Of a stretch of 64,000 nucleotides of DNA, positions 16,311-25,349 are shown in pieces; the stretch's first letter is position 1; every line of letters starts with the position of its first letter. The notes beneath the pieces are model-generated. The model was given only the letters and a program-made list of their open reading frames with translations. It made no database searches and was not told the DNA's origin. This DNA is from Polyangiaceae bacterium. Lineage in GTDB: Bacteria > Myxococcota_A > Polyangia > Polyangiales > Polyangiaceae. The DNA lies in assembly GCA_013361525.1 (NCBI GenBank), contig JABFXY010000162.1, forward strand, positions 23,853 to 87,852. Reading direction: 5' to 3'. The position numbers were made by a program, and so were the translations under genes.

Positions 16311-18647
16311 TCATTGCATATCGAGCGAATTTCGACGGAAGTAGTTGTCGAGAACTTGGTCTTGGGTCGCGCGATCGGTGATTCCAGCGTCGCTCAGCGC
16401 TTGGCGCGCGTAGGCATTTTCGCCGCCTCCATATCGAGGTTGCATGTTCTGCGGAAGGCCTGCGAGCGTATCGGCCCCCTTTTGCATGGTCGCGGCCTCG
16501 GCGGCGTTTCGTCGGTCGACGTCGGCCTGCGCCTCGGGAATACCCTGCACGGTGGTTGACGGCGACTGGTCGCGGTCGGGGTTGACGGCGAGCTTGTTCT
16601 CCGCCGATTGAAACATGATTTCATTCGCGGACACTTGAACGATGGACTTCCCCACCATGATTTGAATCGGATTCTCGGCGTCGAACTTGATGGCCTTTTT
16701 GGCCGTGATCATGACCTTGCCGACCTGCGATTCGTGGGTGTAGTTCTCCTTCGTCTGCTGCTTCATCCGCTTTCCGACCTTGTCGACCCGCTTCCCTTGG
16801 ATCTGGGTGTTGCTGTCTTGTCGCACCTCGGTCGTCTGCTCGTTGTCGATGATGATGCCCTGATTCTCCCGCACCTGGAGGATGTCGTCGGTGCCGATCT
16901 TCGTGGCCCGATGATTTCCAATCACGGTCGTCCAGTTGTTGCGGATGATCATATGAAGATCGCGGTTCGCCTGGATATAGAGGTTTTCGCTCCCGGCGGT
17001 GTCGTCGATCTTCATGCCGCTGCCGTTCCAGGCGTGATTGACCCCTGTGGGGGACTGAGCCTGAAACGGCCCTGCCTGGGTGACGGTGTCGTTGATCTGT
17101 TGAGGTGACATCGGCGTGCCGCCGAACGGGCTCTGGTTGGCGCCGGCACCGGCGGTACCGCTCGCGCCCATTACCAGGCGCGGGGACGACTCGCTGAAGA
17201 TGCCGGTCACGTTCTTGTACCTGGGCAACGGATCGGGGGGCGGGTTCGGCTCGGTGTAGACGCGCCCGATGATGATGGGCCGATCCGGATCACCACCCAT
17301 GAACTCCACGACGACCTCCTGCCCGACGCGTGGAAGGTTCACTGCGCCGTAGCCCTGCCCCGCCCACGGTTGATTCGTCGGCACCCAGCACGAGCTCTTC
17401 TCGTCGCGACCGCTCTCTCGGTCCCAATGAAAATGCAGACGCACGCGACCGTATTCGTCGGTGTGAATCTCCTCCCCACCGGGGCCGACGACCGTCGCGC
17501 TCTCGAGCCCCGTGACGAGCGGCTTCGGCGTCTTGGGCGCGGGACGATAGGGGACGCTGGAAGGCACGCTCTCGACGCGCACGCGCCACTCGGCGTTGTA
17601 ATCCGCTTCGATCGTCGCGCGCGTGACCAATAGGCCCGCGGCCCCTTGGACCGTGCGGTGCGGATGATTTGCAATGCTCAACAGCTGCCCCGGCCGCAAG
17701 CCGAGGATGTCGGAATCGAACTCCACGACCTTGGCATCGTTTCGCTTGCCGTGGAGGCGATTCGTCGTCTTCGTCCGACCGATGGATTCATTCGTGCGCG
17801 CCGTCCCGCGATCGTCCGCGAACGGCGTCTTGCCGCCGGACTCGGCGGTGTAGAGGAACGCTCCGGGCTCGTAGTCGAGCTGCTCCAGCCTGCTCTCTTG
17901 AGGAAGACCCGCGGAAGCGCTCTGTTTGGGCTGTTGCAGGCTCGGGCGCCGGTAATCGATATCGTGAATCGTCATGGTCCCTGGCCGAAGCCGAGAATGG
18001 ACCGCCAAATGGGTCACGAACCGGCCGTCGGTGACGTCGGGTCGGTCATGGAAGCGCACGAGCGGGTGCCCGACCTCGCCCATGTCGGGCGCGTCGTCGA
18101 GCACCAACTTGGTAGTTTCCCCGGCTGCCTCGAAATAGTAACTAATCCCGGCGTCCTCGAGCATCCGGCTGACGAAGGCGAAATCCGTCTCCCCATATTG
18201 GACACGGAACTTGCGCGCGACGTGGCGAGCTGCGTCGACCTTGGCCTCGTGCTCGACACCCCACTCGCCGAGGAGCACCTTCACGATCTCGAGCTCCGAC
18301 TGGTACTGGAAGATGCGGTAGTTCTTCCGCTGGGTGAGGAGCCATGCCCGCGGCACGATGGTGACGCGATACGTGGCGAGCCCTTGGTCGTCGACGCGGA
18401 TCTGCTCCATCTCTTTGCAGAGGCCCGACCACGCTTGTGCCGGCCCCTTCGAGAAGAGCGCGAAGCTCGCCGGGTTGCCGATGACCTCGTCGAAGTCGAT
18501 ATCGAGGTTGGTCGAGACGACCGTCAGCTCGATCTCGAAGAGCTCGCTGACGGCGTCTCGCACGGAGAAATGCCGCACGTCGATCCCGTCCCCCGTCGCG
18601 ATGGTCGCGCGGGCGTCGCCGGGCTGGAAAAAGCTCGTGGCGCTCAT
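16311..18647 (-). CDS. vgrG: Type VI secretion spike protein VgrG with C-terminal extension
   Basis: 778 residues. It has the gp27-like N-terminal half (YQSELEIVKVLLGEWGV, QYGETDFAFVSRMLEDAGI), then the gp5-like OB region (EIHTDEYGRVRLHFHWDR, CWVPTNQPWAG, PRVGQEVVVEFMGGDPDRP), then the repetitive beta-helix needle. VgrG trimers form the tip of the type VI puncturing device. About 90 residues after the needle (from VNPDRDQSPSTT onward) are absent from the two sister VgrGs. That tail is Ala/Gln/Asn-rich and has no recognisable enzyme motif; it may be an adaptor for a cargo. It is the last gene of the spike operon, 12 bp after the preceding vgrG. Confidence 0.95.
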   Translation of the reverse strand: MSATSFFQPGDARATIATGDGIDVRHFSVRDAVSELFEIELTVVSTNLDIDFDEVIGNPASFALFSKGPAQAWSGLCKEMEQIRVDDQGLATYRVTIVPRAWLLTQRKNYRIFQYQSELEIVKVLLGEWGVEHEAKVDAARHVARKFRVQYGETDFAFVSRMLEDAGISYYFEAAGETTKLVLDDAPDMGEVGHPLVRFHDRPDVTDGRFVTHLAVHSRLRPGTMTIHDIDYRRPSLQQPKQSASAGLPQESRLEQLDYEPGAFLYTAESGGKTPFADDRGTARTNESIGRTKTTNRLHGKRNDAKVVEFDSDILGLRPGQLLSIANHPHRTVQGAAGLLVTRATIEADYNAEWRVRVESVPSSVPYRPAPKTPKPLVTGLESATVVGPGGEEIHTDEYGRVRLHFHWDRESGRDEKSSCWVPTNQPWAGQGYGAVNLPRVGQEVVVEFMGGDPDRPIIIGRVYTEPNPPPDPLPRYKNVTGIFSESSPRLVMGASGTAGAGANQSPFGGTPMSPQQINDTVTQAGPFQAQSPTGVNHAWNGSGMKIDDTAGSENLYIQANRDLHMIIRNNWTTVIGNHRATKIGTDDILQVRENQGIIIDNEQTTEVRQDSNTQIQGKRVDKVGKRMKQQTKENYTHESQVGKVMITAKKAIKFDAENPIQIMVGKSIVQVSANEIMFQSAENKLAVNPDRDQSPSTTVQGIPEAQADVDRRNAAEAATMQKGADTLAGLPQNMQPRYGGGENAYARQALSDAGITDRATQDQVLDNYFRRNSLDMQ

Positions 18648-18659
18648 GCTTGCAGCTCC

Positions 18660-20675
18660 TCAGGGATTGAAGTGTACGACGGGGGAATCGATCACGATGG
18701 TGCTGCGGGTGACGGTAATCGAGGACTCGCCCACCTCGAACCGCACCGCTTCCTCGCTCTTGATCGAGATGCCTTCCTTCGCCTTGTAGTCGATCGTCCC
18801 TTCGCACTTGATTTGATGATCCGACAGGACCGTCAATGCGATGTTCTTGTCGACGCGCTCCTCGCGTAGCTTGCCGACAACGATTTGTTGGTCTCGGAAG
18901 ACGCGGAGGTACTGCGACTCCTTCACCTCGATCTTCTGCTTGTTCTTGATATGGAGCAGGTCGTCGCCGCCGACGAAGCAGCCGCGGTAGTTGCCGATGA
19001 CGGCGGTCCACTTGTTCTTGACGAGGATGTTCAGGTCCTTGCGCGCCTCGAGATAGGTAATCTCCTGCCCCTGGCTGTCGCCTACGACGAAGGCGTTTTG
19101 CTGGAGGAACGCGTCTCGGTAGCTCTCCGGCGGGTTCGCGGCGAACGCGGGGTCCGACCAGCTTCTCCGGAAGACGTCCTCGAAGCTGTGCGACGGATAT
19201 CCATCGGAGGCGCCGGCGACCAAGTGCGGAGACGACTTGCCGATGAGGGCTGTCAGGCGTTTGCCTTCGGGCAGGCGATAGGGCGGTGGCTGCGACTCGG
19301 TGAAGACGCGGCCCACGACGACCGGCCGATCCGGATCGCCGCCGAGGAACTCCACGAGGACCTCTTGCCCGACGCGCGGCAACACGACACCGCCGAACCC
19401 GGCGCCGGCCCAAGGCTGGTTGGTCGGCACCCAACAAGAGCTGCTCTCGTTTCGACCGCTCTCGCGATCCCAGTGGAAGTGGACGCGAACGCGGGCGTAC
19501 TCGTCGGTGTGGATCTCGTCGACGGAGCCGCCGACGACGGTTGCGCTCTCGATGCCCGGGGCACGCGGCTTCGGCGTGACGGTTTGCGGGCGAAACGGAA
19601 GCTCGGTCGAAACCGACTCGACGGCGACGCGCCAATCCTGATTGTGCTCCCCTTCGAGGACCGCCGACGTCGCGAGGAGCGTGCCTTGTCCGACGAGGGG
19701 GTGTGGGTGGCTCGCAATGCTGAGGATCGAGCCGGGCCCCAGGACGAGGACGTTCGAGTCGAAGCGTACCGTCTTCGCGTCCTGGCGCTTTCCGTGGAGT
19801 CGATTCTGTGTCTTCTGTTGTCCGGCGCCTTCATCGGTCCGCGTCACGCCACGATCGTCGGCGCTCGGCGTGCTCCCGCCGCTACCGCCCTCATAGAGGA
19901 ACGCGCCGGGCTCGTAATCGAATTGCTCGAGCAGCCCCTCCGGAGCGAGGCCGCCGGTCGCGGACAGCCGGGGCTGCGAGACGCTCGGCTTGCGGTAGTC
20001 GAGATCCCCAATCGTCATCTTCCCCGGCCGGACTCGCTGGCCGACGGCGAGCTTCGTGACGAAGTTTCCGTCGGTGACCCCGGGATGATCGTGAAAGCGT
20101 AGAGCGGCGTGCTCGACGTCGCCTTGCTCGGGGTGGTCCGACAGGACCATCGTCGACTCCCCCTCGGCGTCCTCGAAAAAGAAGCTGATGCCCGCATCTT
20201 CGAGCATTCGGCAAACGAACGTGAAGTCGCTCTCGCCGTATTGGACTCGGTATTTGCGCGGCTTGTGCAGCGCGCGATCGACCTCCACCCGGTGGGCGAT
20301 GCCCCACTCGCCGAGGATCTGCGCCACGATGTCGATCTCCGGCTTGTATTGAAAGACTCGGTAGTTCTTCCGCAGCGTCATCAGGTACGCGCGCGGCGCG
20401 AGCGTCAGGGTGTAGGTCGCGAGCCCATCGCTGTCGACACGGACCTGATCCATCTCGATGCAGACACCGCGCCACGTCTTCGTCGATAGGAGCGTACCGA
20501 GCGAAAAGCTCGCGTCGTTTCCGATGACGTCGTCGAATTCGATATCCAGATTGGAGGATACGACTTGGAGCTGGACGACGAAGAGTCGGCTCATCCGGTC
20601 TTCGACGCGAAAGCGCCGCACATCCAGAGGGTCACCGCTCGCGATGCTCGCTGTTGCCTGATTCGTCATTGCCAC
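18660..20675 (-). CDS. vgrG: Type VI secretion spike protein VgrG
   Basis: 671 residues with the same layout as its neighbours: gp27-like domain (YQ/KPEIDIVAQILGEWGI, QYGESDFTFVCRMLEDAGI), gp5-like OB segment (EIHTDEYARVRVHFHWDR, LPRVGQEVLVEFLGGDPDRP) and a beta-helix ending at VVHFNP. It lacks a C-terminal extension, so it most likely carries cargo through a PAAR tip. The needle sequence diverges from the sister copies after about residue 480, so the genes are not recent identical duplicates. It sits 14 bp downstream of the prePAAR-PAAR gene, the likely partner. Confidence 0.95.
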   Translation of the reverse strand: MAMTNQATASIASGDPLDVRRFRVEDRMSRLFVVQLQVVSSNLDIEFDDVIGNDASFSLGTLLSTKTWRGVCIEMDQVRVDSDGLATYTLTLAPRAYLMTLRKNYRVFQYKPEIDIVAQILGEWGIAHRVEVDRALHKPRKYRVQYGESDFTFVCRMLEDAGISFFFEDAEGESTMVLSDHPEQGDVEHAALRFHDHPGVTDGNFVTKLAVGQRVRPGKMTIGDLDYRKPSVSQPRLSATGGLAPEGLLEQFDYEPGAFLYEGGSGGSTPSADDRGVTRTDEGAGQQKTQNRLHGKRQDAKTVRFDSNVLVLGPGSILSIASHPHPLVGQGTLLATSAVLEGEHNQDWRVAVESVSTELPFRPQTVTPKPRAPGIESATVVGGSVDEIHTDEYARVRVHFHWDRESGRNESSSCWVPTNQPWAGAGFGGVVLPRVGQEVLVEFLGGDPDRPVVVGRVFTESQPPPYRLPEGKRLTALIGKSSPHLVAGASDGYPSHSFEDVFRRSWSDPAFAANPPESYRDAFLQQNAFVVGDSQGQEITYLEARKDLNILVKNKWTAVIGNYRGCFVGGDDLLHIKNKQKIEVKESQYLRVFRDQQIVVGKLREERVDKNIALTVLSDHQIKCEGTIDYKAKEGISIKSEEAVRFEVGESSITVTRSTIVIDSPVVHFNP

Positions 20676-20689
20676 GGCTCACCTCATTG

Positions 20690-21343
20690 TCATTCGAAGA
20701 CGGAAGACCACAGCTTGTCGAGGGCGGCGTCCCCGGTCGTCTTGCCGACCTCCTCGAAGAAAGAGCTCAAGCCGTTGCGGGCTTCGTTCCCGAGGTTGAT
20801 ACCGATGAATGCGTATTTCACGACGTCCTGAAGCGCGTGAGAGCGCTCGCTACGCGTCGCCAGCGGCCCGCCGATGAAGACATCGTCCGACCCGGTCGCG
20901 ATCTTTCCGGAGCAGCTCTCGGTCGTGTCGCCGACGCGTGCGGCAGGCTTCTGATTGAAGGATACCCACTTGCTGCCGTGCTTCACCTTGTCGTTGTGGC
21001 AGCGAGTCGGGTCGTGCGGGCCGCCGCGTGCCGCCGGCTTCCGATTGATGCCCACGTTGTTCGAGCCCTTGTCGATCGCGGGGATCGGCGAGCCCGTCAT
21101 GGCCTGACCGAGTTGATCGGCCGCGATGTCGACGATCTGTCCGACCGCATATTCGATGACGATGCTCGCGACGAACAGCCCTATGCCGGCCGGCGTCGTG
21201 AAGAAGAGGACGGCTCTGACGATTTGCGTCCCGCGCCAGATGAAGGCGACCTCGGTCCCGACCGCCCCGAGGATGCGCAGCAATTGGCTGGCGTCGTGGG
21301 TAATGAGGTCTTCCTTCCGCGCGGCTTTGATGAGCTCAGCCAT
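20690..21343 (-). CDS. prePAAR-transmembrane-PAAR spike tip protein
   Basis: 217 residues. The N-terminus contains AARKEDLITH (7-16), an exact match to the prePAAR consensus AARxxDxxxH. Hydrophobic helices follow (about 40-75), then a PAAR domain (about 84-158: GSPIPAIDKGSNNV to DDVFIGGP) with paired KPAAR stretches. In characterised systems, prePAAR plus TM helices marks effectors that need Eag-type chaperones to load onto VgrG. Two DcrB/Eag-like genes lie immediately upstream. After PAAR only about 58 residues remain, too short for a usual toxin domain, so this is either a tip without a fused toxin, an unrecognised small toxin, or a truncated effector. Its ATG overlaps the preceding gene by 8 nt. 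Confidence 0.88.
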   Translation of the reverse strand: MAELIKAARKEDLITHDASQLLRILGAVGTEVAFIWRGTQIVRAVLFFTTPAGIGLFVASIVIEYAVGQIVDIAADQLGQAMTGSPIPAIDKGSNNVGINRKPAARGGPHDPTRCHNDKVKHGSKWVSFNQKPAARVGDTTESCSGKIATGSDDVFIGGPLATRSERSHALQDVVKYAFIGINLGNEARNGLSSFFEEVGKTTGDAALDKLWSSVFE

Positions 21344-21758
21344 GTAGGGCCTCGATCGGTTGGTTGGGTTGGTACGACGCGAGGAACGACTCGGCGACGG
21401 TCCAGGCGATCTGCTCGGACGCGCGGGGGGACCGCACCCGGAATACCCACATGGTCCCGGCGATCGGCCAAAAGACGCTCAGCTCGAAGCGATTGACCGA
21501 GCCGCCGACGCGATGGGCGAGAAACTGGGCACCAGGCGCCGGGCGATCCAGCGACCGCCGCTCCACGACTTCGTATTCGGGCGCGCCGAGGCGGAACGTC
21601 TCGATCGCCTTGTCGACCTTACCGGTGAATGCCTCGACGGCGCACATGGGACCGATGACGACGTGGACGTCCCCGTTTTCGTAGACGTATCCCGTCTCGT
21701 CGACCCAATCGTCGTCGACCTCGAAGACACATTCGGTGCAGGTGCGGATGGCGGTCAT
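21336..21758 (-). CDS. DcrB/DUF1795-like (Eag-type) chaperone candidate 2
   Basis: 140 residues with the mixed alpha/beta layout of DcrB/PsbP-like small proteins: N-terminal strands (TCTECVFEVDDDWVDET), a central helix, and a C-terminal antiparallel sheet (RFELSVFWPIAGTMWVFRVRS) ending in a helix with SFLASYQP. The DcrB fold is used by Eag chaperones that shield the transmembrane helices of prePAAR effectors. It starts with ATG in a 4-nt ATGA overlap with the preceding DcrB-like gene and overlaps the PAAR gene by 8 nt, which ties it closely to that protein. The family call for this copy is weaker than for its upstream sister. Confidence 0.65.
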   Translation of the reverse strand: MTAIRTCTECVFEVDDDWVDETGYVYENGDVHVVIGPMCAVEAFTGKVDKAIETFRLGAPEYEVVERRSLDRPAPGAQFLAHRVGGSVNRFELSVFWPIAGTMWVFRVRSPRASEQIAWTVAESFLASYQPNQPIEALHG

Positions 21759-22171
21759 CGTTCCCAAAAGCGAAGGCTGTGGAGGGTCCGCTCGACGCGA
21801 GCATCGATGTCCGCCCGCGCGGGAAACGGGCCGGACCATTGAAAGCTGAGGACTTGCCCGTAGTAGGGGACACACACGATTCGGTGATAGAGCGCCTTGG
21901 TGCCCTGCCGGGCGAGGATGCTCACGTCCTCCGCGTCGGCAGAGCCGAAGTACCGGACCTCGCTCCGCAGAATCTGCTTTTCGGTATCGGCCGGAGCCGG
22001 CACCGACATCACCAGCTGCTCGATGCTCATATCTTCGGCCCGTGCGGGGCTTCGAGAGATCACGAACGCGGAGTCGGGGTCGTTCTTGCGCCGAAACAGG
22101 TGAATCGTCCGCTCCGCCCATTCGTCGCCGGGCAGGGTGAAGCGGAAGGCGTTCGTGGAAAACGAGCTCAC
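21755..22171 (-). CDS. DcrB/DUF1795 family Eag-type chaperone
   Basis: 138 residues resembling DUF1795/Eag proteins: FRFTLPGDEWAERTIHLF at the start, FVISRSPARAEDMSIEQLV in the middle and RVERTLHSLRFW at the end. Eag chaperones are cytoplasmic dimers that bind the TM helices of prePAAR effectors before loading onto VgrG. The start is a GTG overlapping the ATPase stop by 4 nt (GTGA), and the stop overlaps the next DcrB-like gene by 4 nt. Two adjacent Eag-like genes may match the two hydrophobic segments of the single PAAR protein, or may act as a heterodimer. Confidence 0.75.
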   Translation of the reverse strand: MSSFSTNAFRFTLPGDEWAERTIHLFRRKNDPDSAFVISRSPARAEDMSIEQLVMSVPAPADTEKQILRSEVRYFGSADAEDVSILARQGTKALYHRIVCVPYYGQVLSFQWSGPFPARADIDARVERTLHSLRFWER

Positions 22172-23073
22172 GGGAGCACCACGAGGTTGCCCACTTCGGG
22201 CATCGCCGCGACGGCGCGCGACGCGGTCGCCACGATGATCTGCGTGCGGTTCGTCCAACGGCAGAGCGCGCGGACCAAATCGATCGCGCCCTCGTCCCCA
22301 AAGCCGATCTCCGGCGCGTCCACCATGACGATCGAATCGACGATGGGCGCCTTGGCGGTGTAGAGCGCCATGATGAATGCGTGACGCTCGGAGGAGCTGA
22401 GCTGGGCGTAGCTGCGCTCGGTGTTGGTGTCGCGGTTGCGAATGACGGGGACGAAGGAGACGCCCGTACGGCGAAGCCCGACGATCTCGAGGTGCGGGAA
22501 GAGCTCCGAGTAGCGGGCGGCGCCGAGCTCGCGGGCGGCGCGCTTCTCGGGTTGGTCGAGAAGATCGTAGAGGTCGGCGAACTTCGAGTTTCGTGTCGAA
22601 AGTCGCTCGGCGAAGGCCGTCTCCGCAGCGCCGAAGCTCACCGGCCCCGACAGATCCCGCGTGTCGTGGAAGTAGTGGATGGATCCGGCGTCCGGGGCGG
22701 GGGGCTGCGTGAGCAGCGCCTTGAGGACCCGGGGCGGCTCGGGCGGGGCGAGCGATTTGCCCAGAATCGATTCGCTCGAAAGAAATGCCTCGGGCAGAGC
22801 TGCGCGGACCTGCTCGTTGTCGCTTACCTCCCAATCGAGCCGTACCTTGGCAGCCCCGGTCGGACTGCCGACGAGGGAATCCCATCGTCCGTCCGGCGTG
22901 CCGTAGGCTCCGATATTCTCTTTCGAGGCGGCGATCGTATCGAGGAACGTGGTCTTGCCGCGCGTGTAACCACCGCGCACCACCACGAGGTCGGTGTTGT
23001 TGGACTTCGGGAGGTCCTGCCTCAGACCATCGAGGCCGCGAATACCCATGAAGGAGAACGATCGGAGTCTCAT
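22168..23073 (-). CDS. SMC/RecF-like AAA ATPase of the spike operon
   Basis: 301 residues. It starts with LRSFSFMGIRGL, the usual first strand of RecF/OLD-type ATPases. Walker A is GGYTRGKT (34-41). An ABC-like signature YAQLSSSERH lies at about 222-231, Walker B IVMVDAPE at 248-255 with the catalytic Glu at 255, and a C-terminal sensor strand QIIVATAS. The insert between Walker A and the signature is only about 180 residues, so there is no long coiled coil. It lies between a vgrG and the chaperone genes and overlaps the latter by 4 nt. A role in unfolding or loading cargo is possible; toxin, immunity or DNA-related roles are equally open. I know of no established core T6SS component of this type. 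Confidence 0.75.
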   Translation of the reverse strand: MRLRSFSFMGIRGLDGLRQDLPKSNNTDLVVVRGGYTRGKTTFLDTIAASKENIGAYGTPDGRWDSLVGSPTGAAKVRLDWEVSDNEQVRAALPEAFLSSESILGKSLAPPEPPRVLKALLTQPPAPDAGSIHYFHDTRDLSGPVSFGAAETAFAERLSTRNSKFADLYDLLDQPEKRAARELGAARYSELFPHLEIVGLRRTGVSFVPVIRNRDTNTERSYAQLSSSERHAFIMALYTAKAPIVDSIVMVDAPEIGFGDEGAIDLVRALCRWTNRTQIIVATASRAVAAMPEVGNLVVLP

Positions 23074-23111
23074 GCGCGCATCTTCCTATCGGAGGCCGAT
23101 GAGGCGACCGA

Positions 23112-25178
23112 CTATCCACCAGCCTGTTTGGGATCGAGGCTCACCCTCGCCGATTTGACGGTGATCGAACCGGGCTCGATGACGATCGAGCTGTCTTTGA
23201 CCACGAGCTCGATGCGTTCGTCGCTCTTGATCCCCACCGTTTTGGTCGCGCTGCGGGTCTGAAGCAAGACGACCTTGTCGCTCGTCACCTCGAGCCCTTC
23301 GTCACCCACTTCGAGATAGGACGTGCCTTGCACCTCCTCCGCGCGTGCACCTTTGACGGTCAGGTATTGGTTGTTCTTGATCCGAATGCCCTGGCTCTGT
23401 TGGATGTAGGTGCTCTGTCGGTGGCCGACCTCGAGTTGATCGTCGGTGCCGACGAGCGTGCCGCGCTGGTTGCGGACGACGGTACGCCACGTGTTCTTCA
23501 CCACGAGATTGAGGTCTTTTTGAGCCTGGATATAAAAGGTCTCGCGGTAGGCGAAGTCTTGGAATTTCATCCCGCTGCCATTCCAGCTGTGGTCGCCGCC
23601 CGCGGGGGAAATCGCCTGGAAGGGGCCGCTCGTGACGGCTGTGTTGATGTCGCTCGGTGACATGGGTGTCCCGTCACCGAGGAGGCTCGAGGGAGCGCCC
23701 GCCGTTCCGCCGTCGGCCGCGCCCATCACGATTCTGGGTGTCGACTCGCTGATGATGCCGGACACCTCTTTGTATTGCGGCAGCTTGTCCGGGGGTGGAT
23801 TCGTCTCGGTGAAGACGCGCCCGACGACGATGGGTCGATCCGGATCGCCGCCTAGGAAGTCGACCAACACCTCTTGACCGATGCGCGGCAGATTGACGCC
23901 CCCGAATCCGGCGCCCGCCCACGGTTGGCACGTCGGGAGCCAACACGAGCTGTTTTGATTACGCCGGCTTTCGCGGTCCCAATGGAAATGGACGCGGACG
24001 CGCCCGTATTCGTCCGTGTGGATTTCTTCGCTGGACGGGCCGACGACCGTCGCGCTCTCGAGCAACGCCTTGGGCTTCGGCGTGACGGGCTCTGGGCGAT
24101 ACGGAACCTCCGTCGGAGCCGTCTCGAGCTCGACACGCCACGTCTCGTTGTGCTCGCCGGCGATCTTGCTCGACAGCACGAGCAGCGTCGAAGAAAGCAA
24201 ACGATGAGGGTGGTCGGCCACACCGAGGACCGAGCCGGGCGCGAGCTCGAGGACGTTCGACTCGAGCTTCACGCGCTTTCCGCTGCTCCGTTTCGCCATG
24301 AGTCGATTGTGGGCTTTGCGAGCACCGGCGTGCTCGTCGGTTCGCGAAGCGCCGCGATCGTCGGCCGTGGGCGTATTGCCCCTTCCCGAGCCTTGATAAA
24401 GAAACGCGCCGGGCTCGTAGTCGAACTGCTCGAGCGCCTGCTCTTGAGGCAGCCCGCCCGTCGCGCTCAGGATGGGCTGCGCCGTGCTCTGCCGGCGGTA
24501 GTCGAGGTCACCAATCGTCATCTTCGCGGGCTTCACGCCTTGCTTGACGGCGACCTTCGTGACGAACGACCCGTCCACGACTTCCGGTTTGTCGTGAAAA
24601 CGGATCGCCGGATGAGCGACGTCGCGAGCCTGCGGCTCGTCGTCGAGCACCATCACCGTGCCGTCGGGTGAGGGCTCGAAGAAGAACGAAATGCCGGCGT
24701 CTTCGAGCATGCGCCGAATGAAGGTGAAGTCGGACTCGCCGTATTGGACGCGGAACTTCCGCGGTTTGTGCGAGCCCTGCGCGACCATTGCGTCGTGCGA
24801 GACGCCCCACTCTTCCAGGATCTGTTTGACGATGTCGATCTCCGACATGAACTGGAAGACGCGATAGTTCTTGCGCTGCGTGAGGAGCCACGCACGCGGC
24901 GCGATGACGAGCGCGTACGTGGCGAGGCCCTCGGCGTCGACACGCACCTGCTCCATCTCGATGCAGATGCCGGTGTACGTCTGGCTCGAGAACGCCGTCT
25001 CGATGACGAAGCTCGCCTCCTGCCCGATGACCTCGTCGAGCGCGACGCCGAGGTTCTCCGAAACCACGCGAAGCCGAATCGAAAAGAGCTCGCTCATGCG
25101 CTGCGTGATGGCGAAGCTGCGCACGTCGAGGTCGTCTCCGCTCGCGACCTGGACTCGAACCTGGTTGTCGCCGGTCAT
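23112..25178 (-). CDS. vgrG: Type VI secretion spike protein VgrG (first gene of the spike operon)
   Basis: 688 residues from ATG 25178 (MTGDNQVRVQVASGDDLDVRS); the frame extends 21 codons further up but GGGGAGCGAGAAG before this ATG and family alignment favour it. gp27-like domain (FMSEIDIVKQILEEWGV, QYGESDFTFIRRMLEDAGI), gp5-like OB domain (EIHTDEYGRVRVHFHWDR, LPRIGQEVLVDFLGGDPDRP) and beta-helix needle with repeated short strands to SARVSLDP. No C-terminal effector domain. The gap to the ATPase gene is 38 bp. It heads a seven-gene minus-strand operon and shares most similarity with the 16311-18647 copy around the needle base (SPSDIN, PAGGDHSWNGSGMKF). Confidence 0.95.
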   Translation of the reverse strand: MTGDNQVRVQVASGDDLDVRSFAITQRMSELFSIRLRVVSENLGVALDEVIGQEASFVIETAFSSQTYTGICIEMEQVRVDAEGLATYALVIAPRAWLLTQRKNYRVFQFMSEIDIVKQILEEWGVSHDAMVAQGSHKPRKFRVQYGESDFTFIRRMLEDAGISFFFEPSPDGTVMVLDDEPQARDVAHPAIRFHDKPEVVDGSFVTKVAVKQGVKPAKMTIGDLDYRRQSTAQPILSATGGLPQEQALEQFDYEPGAFLYQGSGRGNTPTADDRGASRTDEHAGARKAHNRLMAKRSSGKRVKLESNVLELAPGSVLGVADHPHRLLSSTLLVLSSKIAGEHNETWRVELETAPTEVPYRPEPVTPKPKALLESATVVGPSSEEIHTDEYGRVRVHFHWDRESRRNQNSSCWLPTCQPWAGAGFGGVNLPRIGQEVLVDFLGGDPDRPIVVGRVFTETNPPPDKLPQYKEVSGIISESTPRIVMGAADGGTAGAPSSLLGDGTPMSPSDINTAVTSGPFQAISPAGGDHSWNGSGMKFQDFAYRETFYIQAQKDLNLVVKNTWRTVVRNQRGTLVGTDDQLEVGHRQSTYIQQSQGIRIKNNQYLTVKGARAEEVQGTSYLEVGDEGLEVTSDKVVLLQTRSATKTVGIKSDERIELVVKDSSIVIEPGSITVKSARVSLDPKQAGG

Positions 25179-25349
25179 CTTCTCGCTCCCCGTCGGCTTT
25201 CCCCCACTGCCTCGTTGCAGCGGGCCCCGCCCCGTCTGCAAAGCCGAGGCCCGGGAAACCCTGCTTCACCGACGCCGCGAACGCAGGCCTAACGAGGCCG
25301 GCCTTCGCTTCGAGCGCAATCGATTGCGCATCTTGCGCATGACAGCGGG

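Noticed and set aside
16311..25178. A complete type VI secretion system
   Set aside because: No sheath (TssB/C), baseplate, TssJLM membrane complex or ClpV genes are visible; only spike, tip and accessory genes are present.
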